Below are positions 35,926-46,771 of a stretch of DNA of 64,000 nucleotides, in pieces. This DNA comes from Cryptomeria japonica. Taxonomy: Eukaryota > Streptophyta > Pinopsida > Cupressales > Cupressaceae. The notes beneath the pieces were generated by a model. That model was not told where the DNA came from. It ran no database searches and saw nothing but the letters and a program-made list of their open reading frames with translations. The translations under genes were made by a program, and so were the position numbers. The stretch covers positions 878,053,594 to 878,117,593 of the forward strand of contig NC_081409.1 of assembly GCF_030272615.1 (NCBI RefSeq), in the 5' to 3' direction. How positions within the stretch are numbered: position 1 is the first letter of the stretch; every line of letters starts with the position of its first letter.

Positions 35926-38900
35926 CTAGTCTAGCACGTCATCTACCCCCCGATCTTGCTGATCAATGTTTCGGGAAGGCAGGGAACACGCTAGAGGAGG
36001 AAAATCCAACACAGCAGATGGAGCTATCACAAGATCCAAACAAGGGCTATGTTCATGTTCCGAGCCACATTGTTCTTGTCTAGGAGATAGGATAAGTGCT
36101 TTAGAAAATTCATTAGATAAATGGTTATCAACATCAACAAGTTCATATTCACTCTCAAAAGCAAGAGGAGTAACATTTTCATCTATATCATCATCAAGAT
36201 TTATAAAAATAGGATCTTTAACTCGCACAGGATCAAGACCATCATGCATCTTATGTTTAGGAGATTTAGGCTCAATGTCCGGCTGAGGAGAAAATGGAAT
36301 AATGCTTGTTGAAGGTGTTTTTGGAGATTGCAAAGTTTGAGAAGCAGCTGCCTGAGCTCTAAGATGATGCTTTCGTCGGTGTTCACGTGCAGAACGATTT
36401 CGTCTAGTCTTAGTAGGAAGTTGCGAAGACTGAGGAGGAGGAATGTTCTCATCCTTAGCACTTGGGTGTTTAGGTTGTGGTCTCTTAGGCTGGATAATAG
36501 GAGAAGAAGAAGGTCTCTTCTCTCTATAAAAAGAAGGAGGAGGAACTGCTCCATATAAAGGAGGAATTTTTGGTTTAGGGAGAAGACCAAGTCCATCATG
36601 ACGAGGAGGTATAGGTCTACTCTTAGGAAGTTTATTAGGTATAGACATAGTCACATCCATAGGGATGGGTTGGGAATCTTCTTGAGGAAAGACATTAGTT
36701 TTATCTTTCAAAGGAAGAACTTCCTTCTCAAGAATGATAGGAATGTCAAGTTTAGGTGTTCTAGGTTCACTTAGAGATAGGATCATATCTGTTTTCCACT
36801 TTTGATAAGATTTGAAAAGATGATCACTTCGCTGAGGAAGAGATTGGAATTGTTTAGGCCAAAAGTAGTCTATAGGAACACTAGAAGTTCTTTCAGCTGG
36901 TTTAAAGAGACTATGATTGACAGTAACAACTTCACCATTATGGGGAAATTTCAAACACTTGTGAATAGGAGAAGCAATAGCTTTCATGGAAGATAGCCAA
37001 GGATAGCCAAGCTTCACACGAAATTGTTCAGAAGATGGAATAATAGCAAAGTTCACATCAAGAGATTTGTTATGGACCTCAATAGGCAATGTAATAGAAC
37101 CAATTGCAGGAGAAGAAAATGCATCAAATAATTTCACAATCACATCTGTTTTGTCATAGATCACTTGATTCAATTGCAAAGTAAAAAGAAATTCTTCAGT
37201 AATAACGTTAACCATGCACGAAGGATCAATAAGCACTCCACGGCAAGGTGTATTCTTGACTTTTGCAACTATGTATAAAGGACCATCAGGTGCCCTAATG
37301 GTTTCGCTAGAATCAAATGTGATGGAAGGTTCTTCAGGGATTTCTTGCTGCTCTACAAAGTTAATCACATTCGGAGTCATAGACACAAGACCATCAGATG
37401 AGAGAGAGGAATCATTAGTCTCAATCGCATTAGAGGTATGAGAAGGCAATGGATCAGTGAAAATCTGAAGATTTTGGTTAGGAGGAGCTACAGATGTGTT
37501 GCCTTTATCATTCACTCCAGAAACAGAGATAGTATTATTATTAATCAAATCTTGAATTTTACCCTTTAAAGAAAAACATTTTTCAGTATCATGCCCAGGC
37601 TGACGATGAAATTGACAAAAGGCTTTGTTATCAAAATAAGGTGAAGTAATCTTTGCAGGATCAATTTGTCTTATAGGAGGAAGAGTAAGCACACTTTGTT
37701 CCAATAACTTATTCATAATACTATGCAATGATTCATTCAAAGGAGTATACTTTCTTTCTTTCTTGAAAAATTTAGAAATAGGAGGCACACCTGATGCTGC
37801 ATTCACATTGTTGTTGATGATGTTTTCATTGAATTTGATGGAATCTCTGTTCGGTTTAAACTTCCCAAATGGTTGTTGACTGCTATCACCCTTATCACTC
37901 GGAGCCATAGGATGTGATTGTTCCATTTGACTCACAGTCAGTTGATAATTGTGAAGAGTGGCGCACAACTGTTGGAAAGAAGTAAACTCAGAAAACAGAA
38001 GTTTGTCTCGAATATCTTTTTGTAAATTAGAAATAAAGATTCTTTGAATATCATTGTCAGGCACTAGAAAAGAAATTTGAGCATACAAATGCTTATATCT
38101 ACCAATGAAATCAGTCACTTTTTCTTTAACACCTTGTTTACAATGCATTAAATCAATCAAAGTAACTTTAGGACTTATATTGTTTTGAAATTGTTGAATG
38201 AAAGCATTTGCAAGTTGTTCGAAAGAAGAAATAGAATAGGAAGGCAATGAGCAATACCATTGTAGGGCTTTGTCTCTTAATGTTGTAGTAAATAGTTTTG
38301 CAAGCAATCTTTGGTCATAAGCAAAATCAGTACAAATTGTTTGAAAAGTCTTAACATGTGTTAGAGGATCTCCTTTACCATTATAAAGTTCCAAATGCGG
38401 GATTTCAACATGTTTAGGAGGGATAGCTCGAACAATGTCAAGAGAAAGTGGGCTCACAACATCAAATGTGGGCACACTAAACTTAGATTGATTCATAGAG
38501 GCAATTTGTTGCTGTAAAGAAGAGACAGTTTGTGCTAGATTGTTAATGGTTGCTTCAGTCAAAGAATTCATATTGGATGTGTTAGATTGAGATGGAGGTG
38601 TTATGTTATTGAAAGAAGGTAGAGAGTAAGGTGGTGGGACCCTATGATAATTAGTCATAGGAGATGATTGGACAGGAGGAACACTACAAGGAGGAATAGA
38701 ATGATTAAATGAATTGCCCCCTTGCGTCATGTTCATTTGTGATGATATAATAGGCACACTCATTGAAGGGATGAATGAAGAAATCGGATTGAATGAAGGA
38801 ATAGGGTTAATTGAAGAAGAGGGATTGCCCCCATGACTGGTGATCATAGGAGGAATGTCTTGTATAGAGGTAGCCATGATGTTTGATGTAAAGGTAGGTA

Positions 38901-39261
38901 TACTAGCAATAGGAGTCGTCAAAGGAATAGAATGATTGTCTTGAGTAGGAGGTTGTGTATAACCTAAGGTTTCAGCACAACTCTTCATAGGCATCACATT
39001 TGAATCCACAATGTGTGCAATACCACGCAAAATATCAATTCCATTCTTATCACTTTGAAGCATACATTTTAGACCCTCAATTAAAGGAAGAGCTTGACTA
39101 TCAGGGTATTCTTGGGACATCCATTGTCGAAAATCGTCAAATTGGTTATCCAATTTCGAAAGTTGTTCTACAGAAACCTCATTGAGAGCTTCTTCATCAT
39201 TAGGAGGATTAGAGGAATTACCCATGTCCTCGTTAAAAAGGCTATTCAAATTAGGTCCCAT
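35926..39261 (-). CDS. element E Gag-like polyprotein, 1111 residues, intact
   Basis: ATG at 39261 in a good context (G at -3 and +4), TAG at 35926, no internal stop. Order: an acidic N-terminus; a Ser/Pro/Asn-rich linker (about 115-260); a short coiled coil near 240-265; a Retrotrans_gag core (about 290-440, LYNGKGDPLTHVKTF, then ALQWYCSLP and FIQQFQNNI); a CHHC knuckle CQFHRQPGHDTEKC (about 548-562, as in H and I); a retropepsin-like region (about 660-770, RGVLIDPSCMVNVI and LGYPWLSSMKA); and a Pro/basic C-terminus (about 830-1000) with an acidic tail. The protease-like part has Asp-Pro-Ser where family enzymes have Asp-Thr/Ser-Gly, so it is probably catalytically dead. Gag should assemble particles and package E RNA; enzymes must come from elsewhere. 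An open frame of this length among decayed elements suggests recent activity. Confidence 0.88.
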   Translation of the reverse strand: MGPNLNSLFNEDMGNSSNPPNDEEALNEVSVEQLSKLDNQFDDFRQWMSQEYPDSQALPLIEGLKCMLQSDKNGIDILRGIAHIVDSNVMPMKSCAETLGYTQPPTQDNHSIPLTTPIASIPTFTSNIMATSIQDIPPMITSHGGNPSSSINPIPSFNPISSFIPSMSVPIISSQMNMTQGGNSFNHSIPPCSVPPVQSSPMTNYHRVPPPYSLPSFNNITPPSQSNTSNMNSLTEATINNLAQTVSSLQQQIASMNQSKFSVPTFDVVSPLSLDIVRAIPPKHVEIPHLELYNGKGDPLTHVKTFQTICTDFAYDQRLLAKLFTTTLRDKALQWYCSLPSYSISSFEQLANAFIQQFQNNISPKVTLIDLMHCKQGVKEKVTDFIGRYKHLYAQISFLVPDNDIQRIFISNLQKDIRDKLLFSEFTSFQQLCATLHNYQLTVSQMEQSHPMAPSDKGDSSQQPFGKFKPNRDSIKFNENIINNNVNAASGVPPISKFFKKERKYTPLNESLHSIMNKLLEQSVLTLPPIRQIDPAKITSPYFDNKAFCQFHRQPGHDTEKCFSLKGKIQDLINNNTISVSGVNDKGNTSVAPPNQNLQIFTDPLPSHTSNAIETNDSSLSSDGLVSMTPNVINFVEQQEIPEEPSITFDSSETIRAPDGPLYIVAKVKNTPCRGVLIDPSCMVNVITEEFLFTLQLNQVIYDKTDVIVKLFDAFSSPAIGSITLPIEVHNKSLDVNFAIIPSSEQFRVKLGYPWLSSMKAIASPIHKCLKFPHNGEVVTVNHSLFKPAERTSSVPIDYFWPKQFQSLPQRSDHLFKSYQKWKTDMILSLSEPRTPKLDIPIILEKEVLPLKDKTNVFPQEDSQPIPMDVTMSIPNKLPKSRPIPPRHDGLGLLPKPKIPPLYGAVPPPSFYREKRPSSSPIIQPKRPQPKHPSAKDENIPPPQSSQLPTKTRRNRSAREHRRKHHLRAQAAASQTLQSPKTPSTSIIPFSPQPDIEPKSPKHKMHDGLDPVRVKDPIFINLDDDIDENVTPLAFESEYELVDVDNHLSNEFSKALILSPRQEQCGSEHEHSPCLDLVIAPSAVLDFPPLACSLPSRNIDQQDRGVDDVLD

Positions 39262-40503
39262 CTCCTCAATAATTAAACCTTGGAAGGACTTAATTCTAAG
39301 GCTTCATCTAACGGGAATAGTGTAAGTAGGGCTTATTGTTGTAAAACTCATGCACTAGAGAAGGAGAGAAAATTTTGAATTTAGAGGTAGCAATTTTCAG
39401 TAAAATCAGCCAATCTTCTGGATTTAAGCTGTTAAATGCAATCACAACAGTCTCCTGAAATTTTGGAAAAAATGCCCGGGACCGTGGCGCCCGGAGTGCA
39501 ACACGGTCCTTGCAACTTTTTTCGAAATTTGCAGGAATGAAAGGTATGATGATTTTAAAGCCAATCTGAAAAAATTGAGTGCTTTTACGATCTGTAGATA
39601 GGCCAAATTAAAGTTGTAATCTCAAAATTGAACCCTATCAAGATTGTCGAAAAATGCGAAATTTGAATTTTGAAAAAGAGAGGGAAACTGAAATTTTGAA
39701 TTTTATGATTTTAGAGGGAATGTCAAAAGCAATGCAAATTTTGAAATTCAAAAATTGACTCAATTTCACGCAAAATTCAATTTTGAAAGCGGAAATCGAA
39801 GTTGTTGTAATTAAGCACTTAATTTCAAAAGTCACAAAATGCAAGAATTTGAGTAAAGCACTGAAATTTCGAATGACTGCAAACACAATTTTCAGATTTA
39901 TGATAATAAAAATGCAATTTTGACACAAAATTTTAATTTCAATGACTTTTGAATGATTAGAAGCCTTAAACCAAGCAAACACAAGACCAACTTTGACTGT
40001 AATTTTGAAAGTGTTAAAATTGATAAAATCAACCAAAATTCTGGATTTTAGCAGGAAAATACAGTAAGATCTCGCTCCCGAAATTTCGGAAAAAATGTCA
40101 GGGACGATGGCGCTCGGAGTGCAACACGGTCCTCGCAAATTTTTTCCAAATTTTCAGGGATGAAAGATATTGTGATTTTATTGCGGAATCCAAAGTTACA
40201 GCTGATTTGGAGATGTTTTGATTGGTCAAATTGTCAAACAAAGGTTGAATTAAGAGGGTTTCAAAAATTAGGGTTTTGACATTTAACCACTTAATTTTCA
40301 GAATTAAAGCACAAATATGAATTGAAAATTTGTAATAGAAAGGCAGATCTGAAACAGGCATTAACATTTAGACATTTCGCAAGTTCAATTACCAAAAAGA
40401 AAATTTAGGGTTTTTATGTAATCACCTCTAAAATTTTGCAAAAGATCAAACATGGAAATGTAATCAATTTTTTCAGATCTAAGCATGAAAAATCAGAAAG
40501 GAT
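39262..40503 (-). other. E leader with a duplicated GC-rich module
   Basis: 1.24 kb of A/T-rich untranslated leader between the primer site and gag. Two copies of a 170-bp unit (about 39397-39570 and 40010-40190) share gggac(c/g)(g/a)tggcgc, then cggagtgcaacacggtcc, then gca(a)(c/t)ttttt. The arms ggaccgtg and cacggtcc can pair. The apparent 166-codon open frame within it is low-complexity and is not called. Confidence 0.7.
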
Positions 40504-40522
40504 GTTCACGTCGGGTTCACCA
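40504..40522 (-). other. primer binding site of E (tRNA not identified)
   Basis: On the coding strand tggtgaacccgacgtgaac lies three bases from the LTR. It begins TGG as needed to pair with a tRNA CCA end and differs from the initiator-Met site of the copia elements. I cannot name the tRNA without a search. Confidence 0.75.
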
Positions 40523-40525
40523 AAA

Positions 40526-41769
40526 TGTAAAGTGGAAAAATCGCGATCGAACCCTAGTTGTTCTCCCCTCTTCCGACTCCGAGGAGAGAGAAGGGAGGTT
40601 CGCTAGGATTCGATGGTTTTTCACTTAGGGGAGAGACTTTACATTCAAAAGAGGGGTTGAAACTCATAAGATCCAATCCCACGCAATGCAAGATTAGATG
40701 CTAAATGAATTTCAAGGGTTAGGAAAGCAAGGCTACCCTCTTTTGTAAAGAATGTTGTTAAGGAAATTAAGCTAAGCATGCATAGAAAGTCATAAAGATT
40801 CACTTATAAACTGAGTTCGGGTTATAGGATGAAGCTGCGGACCTGGAATTAGCAGTAAAATGTCGATACGGCGATGTCCTGCAAATTTGAGCAAAAGTTG
40901 TCGGGACAATGGCGCCCGGCGCCACGGTCCTCCGAAAAATCCGTGAAACGAAGGGGGATCTGTTCGTCTCTGCACAAGGATTCTAGATCTTCAATTTCAG
41001 CCGCGTACCTGCAACCTACACACAGAAAAGCGAAGACGATTGGGGGGTTAGGGATTGGGGATTTGCCTTTAGGTCAAACCCCGGTTTTGGAATTAACCAA
41101 GAAATGAGCAAGAGCTGTAAATGTAAATGACTGTAAAACAAGTACTAATACCTTGTTCTAAGGATGTTTGTATCCTTATGTGCGAAGGTTTAGATGTTGT
41201 ATGTTGTATGTTGTATGTTGTAGCATGTAGTATGTGATCTCCTCTTCAATGGTTGAATCCTTGTCTTGAATGCAACACTTAGCCTTGAAGGGAGACTTGA
41301 GATGATCAATTGCTTGAAGGAATGCTTGAATGCTTGAATGCTTGAGTATAATTTCCACGCCTTGTACACATATCCTCTTCATATCCCAAATGAGAGAGAA
41401 AAATGTAGTTTATATACTTGTCATTTAGGGCTGATAGACTGATTTTCCCGACCTTAGGCCGACCAGGGAAAGTTAATTTCCAAATTGCAAACAAAAAGAC
41501 TCGAGCCCCTTAGGAGACCAGGCCCAAAATAGGACCCAGGGACCAGGGCGCTGGGCGCCCTGGTCCTGAGGGACCAGGGCGCTGGGCGCTCTGGTCCCAC
41601 CTCCCGGGATAGCAGGGTGCAAGGAGGTTCAGGCCAGGGTGCTTGAAAAATGCAGTTTTCAGTGTCGTGAGCAAGTTTCAGGGTCTCCATTCAGGTTGCA
41701 TGTTGCGTCGCCATCGTGAAGACCGAAATGCAGTCGAAATTGCAAGTGTCGCAATTTTAGGACGCTACA
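40526..41769 (-). repeat. 5' LTR of element E
   Basis: 1244 bp. It exceeds the left copy by a 31-bp tandem duplication (41540-41570) that includes a perfect 12-bp inverted repeat, GGACCAGGGCGC / GCGCCCTGGTCC, with loop TGG (41540-41566). Confidence 0.95.
41407..41417 (-). promoter_or_regulatory. TATA box of the E 5' LTR
   Basis: On the coding strand gtatataaact; the same site is at 34851-34861 in the other LTR. It is the best TATA match in the LTR. Transcription would run leftward toward gag. Confidence 0.55.
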
Positions 41770-41774
41770 GTAAT

Positions 41775-42337
41775 ATAATTATCTTTTGTAAGCCGACATA
41801 ATATATTGTAAAAGACTCAGATATGTATGAGATCTTATAGGTCATTTTGAAAGCAGAGATATATGATATGTATGGTAGAAAATAATTGTTTAGTGACAGC
41901 AAAGGTTTTTGGCTAAGGTATCTATCTGAGCTTAAATCGGTACTAAACCTGGCATTGAAAATACTATTTTAAGCAATATATTATATTGGATTTAATTATC
42001 CATTTTGTAGTCAATGTGACTCTTCATTGAGCAGTAAGGTCTAGGATGTTGGCCTCCTTGCATGTGTAGGCCCCTATTGTAAGTAGTATTTATTCATTGG
42101 CCAGTGAGTAAATATTGTGGGTCACAAATCTCACTGAGGTTTTTCCCACACCGGGTTTCCTCGTTAAAATATCTTGTGTTATGGTGTGTTTCTACGTTGT
42201 CTCTTCTATTTTTGTTTATTGCTTTAATTCTTGTTTACCGATACATTGTTTTGGGTTGCAAAGTTATAACTAAGTTTAAATATTTTGCTAACTAGTTAGA
42301 CACTGATTCACCCCCCCTCTCAGTGCCTTTGGGACTG
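41775..42337 (+). repeat. 5' LTR of element F, second piece
   Basis: Continues F after E. It shares with the B LTR the phrases gtaagccgacata, actaaacctggcattgaaaatactatttt, catgtgtagg and gattcaccccccctctcagt. The terminal CCTAACA of B is absent here. Confidence 0.7.
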
Positions 42338-42338
42338 T

Positions 42339-42372
42339 CATTGAATCTAAAAAGGGTTTTAATGATCTTACT
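42339..42372 (+). pseudogene. element F gag remnant (UBN2 end)
   Basis: A short stretch reads VIESKKGFNDLTVGN across 42339-42383, like the end of a copia UBN2 Gag (EESK...LTVGNLVGKL). It abuts the truncated LTR on the left. Such a short match is weak evidence. Confidence 0.3.
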
Positions 42373-42748
42373 GTTGGCAATATATAGGAATTGATTATCT
42401 GTTGTCATTGATGTCAACACTGTGCTCCGGTTGGATATGGTTTTGTCCTAGTTGGATGTTGCTATCCTGATTGGACTTGGTTTTGGCCTAATTCTGATTC
42501 GGTATTGATCAAATCTTTGGATTCAATTTTGGCTAGTTATTTTGGATGGTTATATGCTTGTCATATTTAATTGGTTCTTGATTTGGTTCTTTAGAAGCTA
42601 TCGCTTATGTTCTGGACTACCGGTTGATATTCTTGGTACTGGTTGGTGATATTTGATTATTTGGTTATGTGGTTTTGGTTTGGCTTATGGAAATGGTTTC
42701 TAATATGCTAGGTGTTCTTGATCATGTCCTAATTTTTTGATGCAGAAA
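42373..42748 (+). other. 376-bp LTR-start-like or intron-like segment within F gag
   Basis: Begins TGTTGGCAATATATAGG and has gttgtcattgatgtcaacac, as at the start of copia LTRs, but no matching end. It is T/G-rich with many tggttt phrases and stops in the forward frames. It ends attttttgatgcag directly before an open coiled-coil frame, which resembles a 3' splice site. Either a truncated LTR or an intron in gag is possible. Confidence 0.4.
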
Positions 42749-43425
42749 AATTGAAGAATATCAAACTTGAAGACAGTCTGAGGACTATACAGGAATTCAT
42801 AAAAGGACTTCAGGAGAACTTTGTTATAGCACAAAATAAAAGAAAAGAACTTCATGAGAAAATGCATAATTTTGATGATGAAAAGGAAAGTCTTAGATAC
42901 ATTGCAAATAAGTTAAGGCAAGAGAACACTAATATGAAGAATGAAATGCAAGATATGACTATGAGGTTATGTAAGGATATTGGAGACAAAAAGAAGAATG
43001 AAGAAGGCCTAGCTAGGAGACTTACTGATGCTGGAAATGAAAATATGAGACTCAGTCATGAAAATGATATGATAAAGACAGATCTGATTCACATGCAACA
43101 TGATAAAGAAGAGCTTATGAGACAAGTTGGAATTCTGAAAAATGAGTTGGTTACTGCAAATGAACACAAAGAAAAATTCAAGAAAAGTTTAGAAAAACTT
43201 TATGATATGCTTAAAAGATAAAAACCTGATGGAGATACAAATGGACTTGTATTTGAAATTGGAGAAAGTTCTAGTACTACAAATAATCAAGATCATAACA
43301 AACTGGTAAGACAACCTAATGCCTATAAATTTAATGGGAAATGTTTTAATTGCAACAAATATGGTCATAGAGAAAATCAGTGTAGATATAGAAATAATAA
43401 GAATACAAACTCACCCACTAGTCAA
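42749..43425 (+). pseudogene. element F Gag C-terminal part: coiled coil plus zinc knuckle
   Basis: An open frame from about 42751 to a TAA at 43219 is a continuous coiled coil (LKNIKLEDSLRTIQEFIKGL onward, about 150 residues rich in E, K, L, M, N). After the stop the frame continues to a good knuckle, CFNCNKYGHRENQC (about 43342-43383), and a basic tail until element I begins at 43426. A coiled coil before the knuckle also occurs in A and J. Element I cut the gene here. Confidence 0.65.
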
Positions 43426-43992
43426 TGTGTGTGTGTGAAAAGTGGACTTGTATCTGTATCCGAAATACACAACACTTCAATTAAGTCATTAGATGCATGG
43501 TTAGTAAATCAATAATCAATGAATAATAAACCATTACAAAGGACCCATTGCCTTCTAGTTGATGCGAGTTTAGATTGCTCTGAGATTGCTAAGCTATCTA
43601 GTGACTAGACAACACCTTAACAAAGGATTGCTCTCAATTCCTCTTTCTTGATTTGTTTCCTTTTTTGAAGATTTATGGCAATTTTTGTTTATTTTTCAAA
43701 TTAATTCCTGTTTTTGATGATTTAATGGCAAATTGATTTATTTAATTAAATATGCAAAAGACATTTAATTAAAATAAATAAGATAATTGTTTAAAATGAT
43801 TTATTTGGAATGATCAATTAATTAAATAAATATTTAATTAATATTGAGTGATTAATTTTGTCAATGTGACATTGATGATTTTAGAAATTAATTATGTGCT
43901 CAAGATTTATTTAATTGCTTTTGGTTAGGACGTTGGTGACGTTGTCAAGATTAGGGGTTCATGGTTTAGATGACCATTTTTAGGGTATTACA
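43426..43992 (-). repeat. 3' LTR of element I
   Basis: 567 bp, in its own sense TGTAATACCC...CACACA. Relative to the right LTR it lacks several hundred bases after the shared first 200 bp, including the TATA region, so this copy carries a deletion. The tract tttgctcctctttgaatt next to it is the complement of the polypurine tract. Confidence 0.75.
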
Positions 43993-46771
43993 TTTGCTCC
44001 TCTTTGAATTAATGTGTGAGCAGTGCATTGGTTCAAAGAAAATTTTATGTCTAGGAGATACGAGTTTTGAACTTGATTGATCATGAGCCAAATGAAGAGT
44101 GAGGTATTCAGCTTGTTTTGAAGCAATGAAACTAAATAGATTAGATTAAAGTGAAACTGATCCCAAACTTGATTGAACTAGGACCGATGAAGAGCAAAGA
44201 TATTGAACTTGAACTTGATTGATCAAGAAGTAGATCTTACCGATCTAGAACTTGATTGATCAAGATATGATGAGCGAAGATAAACTATCCAGCTTGATTC
44301 GATGTGATGAAACTGAACACCTTCTTAGATTGAGTATGATCAAAGATACTCTTTAAACCCTTGATTGAGTTTAAACAAATAATCAACTTGATGAAAAGCA
44401 ATGAAACTGATTAATGTTAAGAGATTAATTTAGACAAAGACAATATCAGCTTGATTTGAAGCAATGAAACTGATATGCCCCTAGAGATTGATTTGACGAA
44501 GCTTAGCTGCTCAACTTGTAACGAATATTTTTGAAATAAACTCAGCTTTGAGGTCATGAGTATGCCCCCTCGGGAGTGAAATTGAAAGATAGTGAGGGTT
44601 GCGCAGTGATTTTAGGCAATTTTTTGAGCAATAATAAGTTATTTGAGCATAAAGATTAATGTTGATGATTAAATTAGAGTTAATGTGAGAATTAAATTGA
44701 TATTTAGCATTGATTAACGAGAAATTGAGCACAAATTGAAGAAGAGAATGAGCATTTGATGAAAGCATTAAGTGGTCAACATCGTGAAATTTTGATGAGA
44801 GAATTGGCATCAGATTGGATTTTGATCCTGCAAATGGACTCCGGATAATAGATTTATGAGCTCTTGATTTGATTTCATCGTACTTGTGTTGATTGATTAT
44901 GAGATGTTGTTCTATATGCTTTATTCTATATGTATGCATATCTTTTCAGTATAGATGAATGAATGCAAATGGAATATGGATGTTTATTTTCATTTCTTTT
45001 TATGCAAGTAAATGATGATGCAAAGAAAAGAGGATAATGAGTAACTAGTAATGCAAATGTTATTTTTCTTCGTGCAATAATATGAATGCAAATAAGTATA
45101 AAATGAAATGTATGGATCTATATAAGATGCTCATGTATGTAGATAACATCTCAATACACAAGTACTCAATCAGAGAAACAATGATGAAAAAGAGACCACT
45201 TAGCTGAGAAATGATGAATGCCTCAGACTCTCATTCAAAAGATAAAGAGATCATTGTTATCATACCAAAATCACTCGAAATGCATAAAATTTAGAATGAA
45301 TGCAACCTAAACCTAGTCAGTGGATTTGGAATGCTTAATTTTCATCACTGAGCATTTTACAAATACAACAAGTAGAATAGAGTTCATTTCTTTGCATATG
45401 CAATATGAATTATCTTGTCTACAATGACCCTTTGTTCATTCATATCATTGGACATATTACATAGGTATCTGGATTGCACATTAAAGAAATTCCCTCAAAA
45501 TAGACAAAGAAATGACTCCAACCTCCCTGTAGCATACAAATAAGTGGAGTCAAGGTATGTGTGGCGATTTCACCTTGATGTGAAGGCACTTATCACAGAC
45601 ACCCAGCTAATTAGATGTTTCCAGATCATCGGAATCATTCCTACAAGCAAAAAATAAACAAAAGTATTATGCACCCAATCCTTGCTCCTCTTAGTCAAGA
45701 TAGACTTCCTTGAGTTACTCAGAGGGAATAATAAGCAAAAGCCAATGTAAAAGACAACACACAAAAAATTTCATCCATATCTCAAACAATTTAGTGAGTG
45801 TTTTCAGTAGTTTTGTTTTGCTTGTTTACTCAGTGATAAAACTCTGTAGTAGTTAGGAGACAAGTGACTAACTCAAAGTGGATGACCGGGTACCACTGAC
45901 TAAAAGATGACTTGGTTGATACTACTTAGGACATGTAAATTACTCAGCTAATTACCCTAAGACTAGGATAGTGATTAGTTTCAAGCCATGAGGGTTCTAA
46001 AAGAACCAAGATGTCATGAAAGTGACTAAAAGATATGCACAAGTGAAAGCAAAGATGCAGAAAAGAGGGAATGAAAATGGGAAATGCTAACATTGCTTTG
46101 ATAGATAGAGCACTTGAGTACAAGAGGCGCTTGTTTACCAGGTTTTCACCTACTTGGCAAATATCCCTTTTTTTTTTTAGGACTTTTTCTGATTTTTAGG
46201 ATATTTTAATGTTTGCCCCTAGTGTCTAGCAAGGAAAAAGGGATTTTGAGTACATGAATGGATAAGTGAATGATGGTGGATTCTTTCAAGGACTATCTCA
46301 CAATGTCAATCCAACACAGGGACTAGATATAGCAATGTACAACAAGGTTTTTAGCAATAAAAAGCAAGGATTTTAGCGATGTAAAGCAAGGATATAGTGT
46401 AACAAAGTGATATGGTGCAAAGAAGTGGCTATGTCAAGAGGTTTGTGGAAAGCATGTTTTCGCATTTTGTCCATAGTGTTGAACAAGATCAAGGAATAGA
46501 TCTGGATAGGGGACAAATAGGATAATCAAGATCAAAGGTGGTAATGAAGGATGTAAGCAAGCAATGGATAGGAGCTAAAGGATTTGGATCAAGTGTAATA
46601 GATAGGACACATGAAGCCTACAAGGATACTTAACCTTGTCAAGATCAAAGGTGGAAAATAGATATGAATGTAGATAGAGCGAATGAGGGATAATGGAGGA
46701 TGAAGGATAATAGATGGATGTACATGGATGGAACTTTCCCCCAGTGTAAAGTGCAAAAGGATAATGGATTA
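43993..46771 (-). other. I 3' region, non-coding
   Basis: 2.8 kb with no open frame carrying a domain. The first 550 bp contain repeated phrases such as cttgattgatcaag and gcttgatt(t/c)gaagcaatgaaactga (about 44070-44510), an imperfect repeat family. The rest is A-rich. An autonomous element would have pol here. Confidence 0.65.

Larger units (their letters stand above)
33970..41769 (-). mobile_element. element E: non-autonomous gypsy-like LTR retrotransposon with gag only
   Basis: A 7800-bp element bounded by TGTAAAG...GCTACA LTRs (1213 and 1244 bp) and GTAAT target duplications. The primer site lies next to the right LTR and the purine tract next to the left one, so it reads right to left. 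The 5.3-kb interior holds one intact 1111-codon gag-like gene and no reverse transcriptase, RNase H or integrase. I count about 26 substitutions between the LTRs (about 2%), mostly transitions, so it is the youngest element whose age can be judged here. Its layout fits the TR-GAG class of plant elements mobilised by the enzymes of another element. Confidence 0.9.
33751..43425 (+). mobile_element. Ty1/copia element F, 5' part, split by E and then by I
   Basis: Begins TGTTGGCATTCTACAC inside the RNase H of G. The 5' LTR runs to 33969 and resumes after E at 41775 to about 42337. Gag-like remnants follow to 43425, where element I inserted. The usual primer site is missing: the LTR end (ccccccctctcagtgcctttgggac) runs straight into gag-like sequence, so a deletion removed the LTR terminus, primer site and gag start. 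The remainder of F lies outside the window. Confidence 0.65.

Noticed and set aside
39638-40138. 166-codon minus-strand frame in the E leader
   Set aside because: Low-complexity Phe/Ile/Lys sequence in AT-rich untranslated DNA, upstream of the true gag and overlapping the duplicated leader module.
44511-44939. 142-codon minus-strand frame in the I 3' region
   Set aside because: Composition is that of AT-rich non-coding DNA, and I see no pol or other domain; possible but unsupported.
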